Both the position numbers and the translations under genes were made by a program. From Actinomycetota bacterium (lineage in GTDB: Bacteria > Acidobacteriota > Blastocatellia > Chloracidobacteriales > Chloracidobacteriaceae): a stretch of DNA of 5,785 nt. The notes below the pieces were generated by a model. That model did not search any database, was not told where the DNA came from, and worked only from the letters and a program-made list of their open reading frames with translations. Numbering within the stretch: the first letter of the stretch is position 1; each line of letters starts with the position of its first letter. This document shows, piece by piece, positions 1-5,539 of this stretch. Where the stretch lies: positions 1-5,785 of the forward strand of contig JAAFHI010000257.1 of NCBI GenBank assembly GCA_013298335.1. Reading direction: 5' to 3'.

Positions 1-436
1 CCTGAGTTTCGGTATTGATCTGGATACCTTCCTGACCCGTGACTTCGACGATGTCGATGCTGCCCTGGGCACCGAGCGAAGCGTCGACCGTCACACGGCT
101 CCCAACCGTGACCGCTGCCTTGGAGGTCTGATTGGCGAATCCCGTTTTCTCGATTTTAACATCGTAGGTTCCGGGTTGAAGGTTGGTGAGGACGTATTCG
201 CCGCGCTCATTACTGTTCGTCGTGCGAATAAAGCCGCCCGCGGAAGTGACTGTGACGGTTGCGCCGCCAATGACGGCGCCGCTCTGGTCTTTCACCGTTC
301 CGGTGATTTGCCCGGTTTCAGTCTGGGCAAAAGCACTTACGGCGAATAAGCCAATAAACGCCGCAAGGATTCCCGCTGAACGGAACCAACGGAAAAATCC
401 GGTAGCATTCGATCCGGTATGCTTCATACCAGTCAT
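1..436 (-). CDS. TonB-dependent-receptor-like outer-membrane protein, N-terminal part (partial)
   Basis: The minus-strand frame opens at an ATG ending at 436 and stays open to the window edge (145 codons), so the C-terminal part is missing. An AAGGAA ribosome site (445-450 on the plus strand) sits 8 bases upstream and favours this ATG over the in-frame ATG three codons later. Residues 1-37 form a signal peptide: a basic stretch (FFRWFRS), a hydrophobic core (AGILAAFIGLFAVS) and a likely cut after AFA, before Gln38. Residues about 40-122 match the carboxypeptidase-regulatory-like beta-sandwich (GQITGTVKDQSGAVIGGATV, then NERGEYVLTNLQPGTYDVKI and a GF turn). The following VEVTG...INTETQ is the typical entry to the plug region of Oar/CarboxypepD_reg-type TonB-dependent receptors. 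Family knowledge suggests an outer-membrane barrel for uptake or adhesion; the substrate cannot be told. It is transcribed divergently from hisS. Confidence 0.85.
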   Translation of the reverse strand, partial: MTGMKHTGSNATGFFRWFRSAGILAAFIGLFAVSAFAQTETGQITGTVKDQSGAVIGGATVTVTSAGGFIRTTNSNERGEYVLTNLQPGTYDVKIEKTGFANQTSKAAVTVGSRVTVDASLGAQGSIDIVEVTGQEGIQINTETQ

Positions 437-490
437 AGCTTTTATTCCTTTCTCTCTGGGTTTCTGGAAATGGTTTTTAAGAACCCCCTC

Positions 491-517
491 ATAATTAGCA
501 ATTCTTGTTCCTGTCAT
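491..517 (-). promoter_or_regulatory. weak candidate promoter for the divergent receptor gene
   Basis: Read on the minus strand, ATGACA (512-517, 5 of 6 to the -35 consensus) is followed after 15 bases by AATTAT (491-496, 4 of 6 to the -10 consensus). The spacing is short and the match modest. It is offered only because the position, about 55 bases before the start codon, is sensible. The rest of the 437-680 spacer shows no clear terminator, repeat or small gene. Confidence 0.22.
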
Positions 518-680
518 ACGGCAATGGACAAAAAAATCTATAAATCCTTTATTTACTTGGTTTGACGTGATCTTTGGCTTTTGCCGGTTGTCCAAGAATT
601 TGAATTTTCTAACTTGAAAGCTCCGCAGAGTTGGAAATTTCCTTCGCGTGTAGCCGTTCGGTTGGTTTAGATTCGGGCCT

Positions 681-1997
681 ATGATTCAAGTTCCTCAGTA
701 TACCCGTGACCTTCTTCCCGCTGACTTTTCGAATGACCCGTCCGCGTTCGTGCATGCGTTTCAACGGGTTGAGACCGTTGCTCGAGCGTCCTTTCATCGC
801 TATGGCTTTCAGGAAATTCGAACCCCGATTTTCGAGCGAACGGAGTTGTTTGCGCGCGGTGTCGGATTGGAAACCGACATTGTGTCGAAAGAAATGTTTA
901 CCTGGCTTGATCGTGGGGGAGACGATCATGAAGGCGAAAGCCTGACCCTTCGGCCCGAAAATACGGCCCCGGTCGTTCGGGCCTACATTCAGCATCAGAT
1001 GTGGACCAAATCCGATCTGGTGAAATTGTTCTACATCGGCCCACAGTTCAGACGGGAACGCGGGCAACGCGGGCGGTTTCGCCAATTCTTCCAGGTCGGG
1101 GCGGAAGTGCTCGGATCGAACGACCATCCGGCAATTGACGCCGAGGCCATCGAGATGTTGATGGGACTGCTGGCCGAACTGGGAATCGGAGATACCGAAT
1201 TGCGGATCAACTCGGTCGGTGACGAGGAATGCCGTCCTCGTTTCGTCGAAATGATTCGGCGGGAACTGGCCGACAAGATTCATTTGATGTCGGAGGCGAC
1301 GCGCCAGCGGTACGAAACCAATCCGTTACGGATTCTGGACTCAAAAGCCGAAGAGGATCAGCCGTTTATAGAAAACCTTCCCTCGACGATCGAACTGCTG
1401 AACACCGAATGTCGCGATCACTTCGAGGCGGTGTGCCGGTATCTGGAAAGCCGGGGCATTCGGTTCCGAATCGAACCGCGTCTCGTGCGTGGTCTGGATT
1501 ACTACACCAAAACCGTTTTCGAGGTCGTGTCCTTCTCGGATGCCATCGGTGCGCAGAACGCGCTACTCGGGGGCGGGCGGTACGACAAGCTGGCTGAAAC
1601 ACTCGGCGGCCCGCCGACAAAGGGTTTCGGTTTTGCCCTTGGATTGGATCGAATCGTCATGGCCCTGCCGGAAACGACGGCCGGCCCGGGGCGTCCGGAT
1701 CTTTTTATCGTCCATCTCGGGGCGGCGGCTTTCGAGAAGGGATTACTGCTTGCTCGTGAGGCCCGTACGGCGGGGATTGCCTGCGCCATCGATTTCGAAA
1801 AACGGAGTCCCAAGAGTGCCCTTCGGCTGGCAAACAAACTGAAGGCCAGATTTGCCCTCATTCTTGGCGAGAATGAACTTGAGAGCGGCCAATGGACCTT
1901 GCGCTCAATGGCGGACAGTTCGCAGGAAACGATTCCCGCCTCGGATTGGCTGGCAAGCATCCTTGCTGCCATTGGTTCGGTGCGGAATGCGGAATGA
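681..1997 (+). CDS. hisS: Histidyl-tRNA synthetase
   Basis: This class II aminoacyl-tRNA synthetase charges tRNA-His with histidine in the cytoplasm, using ATP. The 438 residues are close to the usual bacterial length. Visible in order: the N-terminal TRDLLP signature (8-13), motif 1 region EIRTPIFERTELFARGVG (45-62), TLRPENTAPVVRA (89-101, substrate pocket), motif 2 FYIGPQFRRERGQRGRFRQF (117-136), the histidine-specific signatures LVRGLDYYT (268-276) and GGGRYDKL (297-304), and motif 3 GFGFALGLDRI (315-325). A C-terminal anticodon-binding domain covers about 338-432. The start is the first possible ATG after an in-frame TAG at 651-653; no good Shine-Dalgarno precedes it. The N-terminus reads YTRDLLP where many homologues have a Gly before TRD. 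The stop lies 9 bases before pta, suggesting one transcript. Confidence 0.97.
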   Translation: MIQVPQYTRDLLPADFSNDPSAFVHAFQRVETVARASFHRYGFQEIRTPIFERTELFARGVGLETDIVSKEMFTWLDRGGDDHEGESLTLRPENTAPVVRAYIQHQMWTKSDLVKLFYIGPQFRRERGQRGRFRQFFQVGAEVLGSNDHPAIDAEAIEMLMGLLAELGIGDTELRINSVGDEECRPRFVEMIRRELADKIHLMSEATRQRYETNPLRILDSKAEEDQPFIENLPSTIELLNTECRDHFEAVCRYLESRGIRFRIEPRLVRGLDYYTKTVFEVVSFSDAIGAQNALLGGGRYDKLAETLGGPPTKGFGFALGLDRIVMALPETTAGPGRPDLFIVHLGAAAFEKGLLLAREARTAGIACAIDFEKRSPKSALRLANKLKARFALILGENELESGQWTLRSMADSSQETIPASDWLASILAAIGSVRNAE

Positions 1998-2006
1998 CGA
2001 GAGGGC

Positions 2007-3014
2007 ATGATGAAGATTCTTAAATCCATTCGGATGAAGGCTGCGACGCTTTCGAAGCACATCGTGCTTCCCGAGGGCGAGGATGTCCGGACGTTGCAGG
2101 CGGCTCAGGCGTGCATTGCCGGACGCATCGCGAAGGTGACCCTGCTCGGAAATACCGAGCGGATCGCCGAGGCGGCGCGTGGCGCGGGTGTCGATATTGG
2201 CGCTTTTTCCGTGATTGATCCAAAGCGTTCGCCTGATCTGGAGAAATTCGCCCAGGTCTTCCACGAGATGCGCCGTTCCAAGGGGCTTTCCCTGGACGAG
2301 GCGCGCGAGCATCTCAAGGATCCCCTCTATTTCGGAAACATGATGGTGCGATTGGGGGTGGCCGACGGGTCGGTTGCCGGGGCGACGCATTCGACGGCGA
2401 AAACCGTTCGGTCGGCGCTTCAGGTGATCGGGCTTTCGCCCCGCTACAAAATCGTTTCCAGCTTCTTTCTCATGTCGCTTCCGGACGACCGGTTCGGCGC
2501 GGGCGGGAATTTCATCTTTGCCGACTGCGGGGTGGTCATCAATCCATCCGCGGTTGAACTGGCCGAAATCGCCATCGCCTCCGCCGACAACTGCCGGACG
2601 TTCCTCGATGTCGAGCCGCGAGTCGCCCTGCTGTCTTTTTCAACCAAGGGAAGCGCCGAGCACCCGCTGGTTGAGAAAGTCATTGAAGCCACCCGAACCG
2701 CTCGGGCGCGGCGTCCCGAACTCTCTATTGACGGAGAGCTTCAGGCGGACGCCTCCCTGGTTGCAGACATCGGCATGAAGAAAGCCCCCGGAAGCCTTGT
2801 GGCGGGGAAGGCGAACACGTTGATTTTTCCAAATCTGGAATCGGGAAATATCGCCTATAAACTGGTCGAACGACTGGCTGGAGCCACTGCGGTCGGGCCG
2901 ATTCTTCAGGGACTTGCCAAGCCGGCCAATGACCTGTCGCGGGGATGCAAGGCTGAAGATATCGTCGATGCGATTGCCATCACGGTCATTCAGGCCGCCG
3001 CGCCGCCGCGCTGA
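2007..3014 (+). CDS. pta: Phosphate acetyltransferase
   Basis: The enzyme interconverts acetyl-CoA plus phosphate and acetyl phosphate plus CoA, normally paired with acetate kinase for acetate excretion or activation. At 335 residues it is the short form: a single PTA_PTB catalytic domain without the N-terminal regulatory domains of the enterobacterial enzyme. Conserved stretches are LPEGEDVRTLQAA (21-33), FGNMMVRLGVADGSVAGATH (109-128), the FADCGVVINPSA region, LLSFSTKGSA, DGELQADASL, and KPANDLSRGCKAEDIVDA (305-322). In the last, Ser311, Arg312 and Asp318 have the same spacing as active-site Ser309, Arg310 and Asp316 of the Methanosarcina thermophila enzyme. Two ATGs lie in tandem (2007 and 2010). 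The GAGG at 2001-2004 is only 2 bases from the first and 5 from the second, so 2010 may be the true start. It follows hisS closely; no acetate kinase is in the window. Confidence 0.95.
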   Translation: MMKILKSIRMKAATLSKHIVLPEGEDVRTLQAAQACIAGRIAKVTLLGNTERIAEAARGAGVDIGAFSVIDPKRSPDLEKFAQVFHEMRRSKGLSLDEAREHLKDPLYFGNMMVRLGVADGSVAGATHSTAKTVRSALQVIGLSPRYKIVSSFFLMSLPDDRFGAGGNFIFADCGVVINPSAVELAEIAIASADNCRTFLDVEPRVALLSFSTKGSAEHPLVEKVIEATRTARARRPELSIDGELQADASLVADIGMKKAPGSLVAGKANTLIFPNLESGNIAYKLVERLAGATAVGPILQGLAKPANDLSRGCKAEDIVDAIAITVIQAAAPPR

Positions 3015-3051
3015 AAAAATATTCAAAGGTTCAGGAAACTTGTCGCCCGGT

Positions 3052-3081
3052 TTGACACATCGGAAAAGCGGATGCTATAAG
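3052..3081 (+). promoter_or_regulatory. sigma70-type promoter for the lytic transglycosylase gene
   Basis: A perfect -35 box TTGACA (3052-3057) is followed after 18 bases by TATAAG (3076-3081, 5 of 6), with an extended -10 TGC directly before it. Transcription should start near 3088, leaving a leader of about 130 nt before the ATG at 3219. This is the best promoter match in the window. It shows that the downstream gene need not depend on read-through from pta. Confidence 0.65.
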
Positions 3082-3167
3082 AACCTTAAATTACACGGCA
3101 GAACTTGGGTTTGTTTGATCCTACCCGAACAGTTCCGCGCACCAGCGGTTCTTCCCGTTAAGGTTCT
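3080..3167 (+). repeat. 10-bp inverted repeat spanning promoter -10 and leader
   Basis: AGAACCTTAA (3080-3089) is exactly complementary to TTAAGGTTCT (3158-3167). The left arm overlaps the last bases of the -10 box and the predicted start of transcription, so most of it would not be in the RNA from the promoter at 3052-3081. A second, overlapping pairing that can form in RNA is GCAGAAC (3098-3104) with GTTCTGC (3163-3169). Inside this lie short stems such as CCGC/GCGG around 3135-3148. The arms could be two binding half-sites, or part of a folded leader for read-through transcripts from pta. The perfect match is seen; any function is inferred. Confidence 0.45.
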
Positions 3168-3218
3168 GCTCGCTTTTGTGAAGCGTAAACAATTTTTGGA
3201 TTTCAGGAGAGATGCCGC

Positions 3219-4583
3219 ATGTCTTTTCGGACTCGCCTTTGTGTTGCCTCGTTTGCCTGTGCGCTTGCTACGTGTGGGTTCACCATTGATGCTTCCGCGC
3301 AGGTTCAGCAGCCGGCAACCTTGCCGAACGTTCCTTCCGCCAGTGCCGACGCCGCGGTTCGCGCGTTGATCGCCACCGCCGAGCAGTATTACAAGCAAGG
3401 CGAGGGGGCGTTCCGCGAAGGAAAATTCGCAGAAGCGCAGAAGTCCTTCAAGGCCGCGGTCGACGTCGTCGTTTCCGCCTCGCCCGAACTCCGCGCCCAG
3501 CGTGACGTTCAGACCTACGCATTTGAACTGCGGGGCCGGATCGAGCTTCTCCAGGCGGGTGTCCGCAAAGCGGTCGCCGAGAAGAACTCGGAAGTGGCGG
3601 TCGGCTCCTACCGTGACGAACTTGCCAACATCGACGTCAGCAGCCTGAGCGGCCTGCCTTCCCGCCAGCTCGACCTGACGCGCTTTGACTTCAAGTTCAC
3701 CGTGACGTCCGAGGTGTACCAGTTCATCAATTTCTATACGAATGGCCGTGGCCGCAAGACGATGGAGCATGGGCTGGCGCGGTCGGGTCGCTATCGGCAG
3801 ATGGCGGAAAAGATTTTTGCCGAGGAAGGCGTTCCGCGCGACCTGATCTGGCTTGCACAGGTTGAATCGGTCTGGCAGACCAACGCACTTTCCTTTGCCG
3901 CCGCCAAGGGAATTTGGCAGTTCATCCCGGGAACCGGCACCCGATTCGGGCTGCGTCAGGACAGTTTCGTTGACCAGCGCTGCTCCCCGGAAGCTTCAAC
4001 CCGCGCCGCCGCCAAATATCTCAAGTTCCTGCATGACTACTTCGCGGGTGACTGGCTGCTCGCGATGGCCGCTTACAATTGCGGTGAAGGAAACGTGGAA
4101 AAGGCGATCGCCCGTTGCGGATACGCCGATTTCTGGGAACTGCACCAGCGTGGACTGCTTCCCAACGAAACCAAAAACTATGTCCCGGCCATTCTGGCGG
4201 TGATTGCGGTCGCGAAAGACCAGAAGAGGTTCGGCTTCAGCATTACTCCGGAAGCACCGCTTCAGTTCGATACCTTCCGGACGTCTTCCTCGACGGCGCT
4301 CGCCGTTGCCGCCGACCTCCTGAAAGTTTCTCCGGACGCCCTTCGTTCACTGAACCCCGAACTGAAGCGCAACGTGACCCCGGAAGGATTCAACCTGAGA
4401 ATCCCCGTCGGTACCCGTGCCCAGTTTGAAGTCGCCTACAATGCACTTTCGCCCAAGGATCGCCTCTCGCTTCCGGGGACAACGCCCGATGCTGGCGAGA
4501 TGGCCAATACAAAAGGGCGGAATAAGTATCGTAGCGAGAATGTCAGCAATAAGGGGAATCGCCGTTACCGGACCAGAAATTAA
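3219..4583 (+). CDS. mltD: MltD-like membrane-bound/periplasmic lytic murein transglycosylase
   Basis: The protein should cleave the MurNAc-GlcNAc bond of peptidoglycan, leaving 1,6-anhydroMurNAc ends, in the periplasm. AGGAG at 3205-3209 lies 9 bases before the ATG. A signal peptide covers about 1-27 with a likely cut at ASA|Q; the residues near the cut do not form a convincing lipobox, unlike E. coli MltD. Residues about 54-112 form a helical, TPR-like stretch (YYKQGEGAFREGKFAEAQKS). The GH23/SLT domain covers about 195-325, with catalytic Glu216 in AQVESVW, then GIWQFIPGTGTRFGL (231-245), and AAYNCGEGNVEKAI (284-297). Residues about 348-398 (ending RIPVGT) resemble one degenerate LysM-type wall-binding unit. 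The tail (430-454) is strongly basic. The usual Gly after VES is Val here. It has its own promoter; a T6 run after the stop (4587-4592) lacks a GC stem, so no terminator is evident. Confidence 0.92.
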   Translation: MSFRTRLCVASFACALATCGFTIDASAQVQQPATLPNVPSASADAAVRALIATAEQYYKQGEGAFREGKFAEAQKSFKAAVDVVVSASPELRAQRDVQTYAFELRGRIELLQAGVRKAVAEKNSEVAVGSYRDELANIDVSSLSGLPSRQLDLTRFDFKFTVTSEVYQFINFYTNGRGRKTMEHGLARSGRYRQMAEKIFAEEGVPRDLIWLAQVESVWQTNALSFAAAKGIWQFIPGTGTRFGLRQDSFVDQRCSPEASTRAAAKYLKFLHDYFAGDWLLAMAAYNCGEGNVEKAIARCGYADFWELHQRGLLPNETKNYVPAILAVIAVAKDQKRFGFSITPEAPLQFDTFRTSSSTALAVAADLLKVSPDALRSLNPELKRNVTPEGFNLRIPVGTRAQFEVAYNALSPKDRLSLPGTTPDAGEMANTKGRNKYRSENVSNKGNRRYRTRN

Positions 4584-4605
4584 GTCTTTTTTCGACTGGA
4601 AACGT

Positions 4606-4725
4606 CTTACGTGAAGGCTCATTCATTTTTAACCCTTCCGCTGGAAATTTGCTTGAACCGGTCGTATTCTTGATTTAGTATCGGCGCATCGTTGAAAAAT
4701 GAATACCGGGCGGCATTCACGTAAG
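4606..4725 (+). repeat. nested inverted repeats in front of the RiPP genes
   Basis: Two perfect 10-bp inverted repeats are nested. The outer pair is CTTACGTGAA (4606-4615) with TTCACGTAAG (4716-4725). The inner pair is ATTCATTTTT (4621-4630) with AAAAATGAAT (4695-4704), extended by AAC/GTT (4631-4633 with 4691-4693) across one bulged G. Each outer arm is itself a near-palindrome around ACGT; the ideal dyad would be TTCACGTGAA. The arms enclose a candidate promoter. No flanking target-site duplication is visible, which argues against a small transposable element, although a MITE-like origin is not excluded. Alternatives are paired operators or a long hairpin in read-through mRNA from the upstream gene. 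Confidence 0.6.
4653..4681 (+). promoter_or_regulatory. candidate promoter for the RiPP operon
   Basis: TTGAAC (4653-4658, 4 of 6) and TAGTAT (4676-4681, 4 of 6) are separated by 17 bases, giving a predicted start near 4688 and a leader of about 45 nt. The promoter lies exactly inside the nested inverted repeats, so a regulator bound to both arms could control it. The individual boxes are only moderate matches. Confidence 0.4.
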
Positions 4726-4733
4726 CGGTCCTT

Positions 4734-5216
4734 GTGAGCGTGATGAGGATCAGGTCGGCGCATTTTCTGCGGACACTTTTCCGCTACCGTTTTCCGCTGG
4801 TCGTGCATTGTACGGCGTTGGCTGGCCTCCTGATTCCACTTGTGAAAGCGTACTCGCTTTCACGGGTTCTCAGGTTGCTTGACAGGGGATGGATCCGAGG
4901 GGGACGTTCTCGACATTCTTCGGATGTTGAAGAGGTTGCGCGTACCGCTCGCGCCGTCGTTCGAAGGATTCCGCGGCTTGGTGTTGGTGAATGTCTGGTC
5001 CGTTCACTGGTTATTTACCGGCTTTTACGCCGAAATGATCTTTTGGAAAATGATGTCGCGCTCCTTCTGGGTGCTGGAAAGATTGCTCAGGACGGGAAAC
5101 CAGCGCTACATTGCTGGATAGAAGTTTCAGGACGACCGATTGCCGAGGATGCAAATCCTCATAACGAGTTTCAAGTTGTGCTCCGGCATTGTATGCCGAA
5201 CGCAACCAAATTTTGA
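4734..5216 (+). CDS. Lasso-peptide-type B2 protein (transglutaminase-like leader peptidase)
   Basis: B2/McjB-family proteins are ATP-independent cysteine proteases that remove the leader from a RiPP precursor. Here a hydrophobic N-terminal segment (about 20-40) is followed by the hallmark GECLVRSLVIYRLLRR (85-100), with candidate catalytic Cys87. Next come HCWIEVSGRPIAED (126-139), with His126, and acidic Glu138/Asp139 in the place of the triad Asp. The Cys-to-His spacing is 39 residues and His-to-Asp 13, close to the 36 and 12 known for McjB. At 160 residues it is the stand-alone peptidase half; no RRE (B1) domain is fused. Possible starts are GTG 4734, GTG 4740 and ATG 4743, after an in-frame TAA at 4722-4724; none has a good Shine-Dalgarno, so the start is uncertain. 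The precursor gene follows 31 bases later, surely on the same transcript. Confidence 0.85.
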   Translation: MSVMRIRSAHFLRTLFRYRFPLVVHCTALAGLLIPLVKAYSLSRVLRLLDRGWIRGGRSRHSSDVEEVARTARAVVRRIPRLGVGECLVRSLVIYRLLRRNDLLENDVALLLGAGKIAQDGKPALHCWIEVSGRPIAEDANPHNEFQVVLRHCMPNATKF

Positions 5217-5247
5217 TATTTCCAATTTCCTAGAAAGGAAGAAACCG

Positions 5248-5403
5248 ATGTCCACTTTCGATCAAAAAATGACCGTCGAAGCTTCGGAGTCATTGAAGAA
5301 AGTTTTCGTTGAACCGGAACTCAAGGAGTTCGACAGCCTCGAAAAGCAGATTCAGGGCTTGCGCATCCTCGAATCCTTCACCGGAAGCATTCTGGCTCCG
5401 TAA
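5248..5403 (+). CDS. RiPP precursor peptide, lasso-like leader with atypical core
   Basis: A 51-residue peptide with AGGA (5236-5239) 8 bases before the ATG. That site fixes this start over longer readings of the same frame, which would overlap the B2 gene. The leader contains KKVFVEPELKEF (17-28). This matches the Tyr-x-x-Pro-x-Leu motif that lasso leaders present to the RRE/B1 protein, with Phe20 for Tyr, then Pro23 and Leu25; Asp29 takes the usual Gly place. Counting the family spacing from the aromatic residue puts the penultimate-leader Thr position at Ile35 and core residue 1 at Gly37. The predicted core is thus GLRILESFTGSILAP (15 residues, 37-51). Its only acidic residue is Glu at core position 6, while known lasso rings use Asp/Glu at 7, 8 or 9. 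A precursor role is well supported by size and context; the product class is open. Confidence 0.8.
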   Translation: MSTFDQKMTVEASESLKKVFVEPELKEFDSLEKQIQGLRILESFTGSILAP

Positions 5404-5425
5404 CTTTCACCACAAGTATTGCTTC

Positions 5426-5482
5426 AAAATGGGCTAAGTGGATGAGTGCATTGCTCCATTCACGCTAGCCCATTTTCCTTTT
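5426..5482 (+). terminator. hairpin with T-rich flank after the precursor gene (terminator/attenuator)
   Basis: AAAATGGGCTA (5426-5436) pairs perfectly over 11 bp with TAGCCCATTTT (5466-5476). After a small internal loop the stem continues with GTGGATG (5438-5444) against CATTCAC (5457-5463), including one G-T wobble, and a 12-base loop. The right arm runs into TTTTCCTTTT (5473-5482). It begins 23 bases after the precursor stop and the next gene follows on the same strand. It therefore looks like a leaky terminator that would keep precursor mRNA abundant and downstream enzyme mRNA lower, an arrangement known in lasso-type clusters. The interrupted T tract makes partial rather than full termination likely. 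Pairing is seen; the regulatory role is inferred. Confidence 0.72.
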
Positions 5483-5539
5483 GCGCCATCTTTGTGGAAA
5501 ACCCGAAGCTGGCTGCTTCGCCTATCGGACCGAATTCCC

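Noticed and set aside
183..494. Plus-strand open frame of 103 codons opposite the receptor gene
   Set aside because: It lies antisense to a clear signal-peptide and regulatory-like-domain reading on the minus strand, and its own translation has no family resemblance.
562..590. TTGACG as a -35 box for hisS
   Set aside because: No acceptable -10 sequence lies 16-18 bases downstream, so the hisS promoter remains unplaced.
633..642. Perfect 10-bp palindrome GGAAATTTCC ahead of hisS
   Set aside because: It is short, AT-centred and single. A chance occurrence is plausible and nothing else supports an operator.
609..1283. Long minus-strand open frame of 224 codons over hisS
   Set aside because: It overlaps the catalytic core of HisRS, whose motifs are unmistakable. 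Long antisense frames are expected from GC-rich codon use.
3075..3770. Minus-strand open frame of 231 codons over the transglycosylase start
   Set aside because: It runs across the promoter, leader and signal peptide of the real gene, and its translation shows no recognisable domain.
4584..4605. T6 run after the transglycosylase stop as an intrinsic terminator
   Set aside because: Only a 4-bp AGTC/GACT pairing surrounds the T run, with the T run in the loop; there is no GC-rich stem before it.
5140..5403. Longer 87-codon version of the precursor
   Set aside because: It would overlap the B2 gene by 77 bases, and the added residues resemble no leader. The AGGA at 5236-5239 points to the ATG at 5248.
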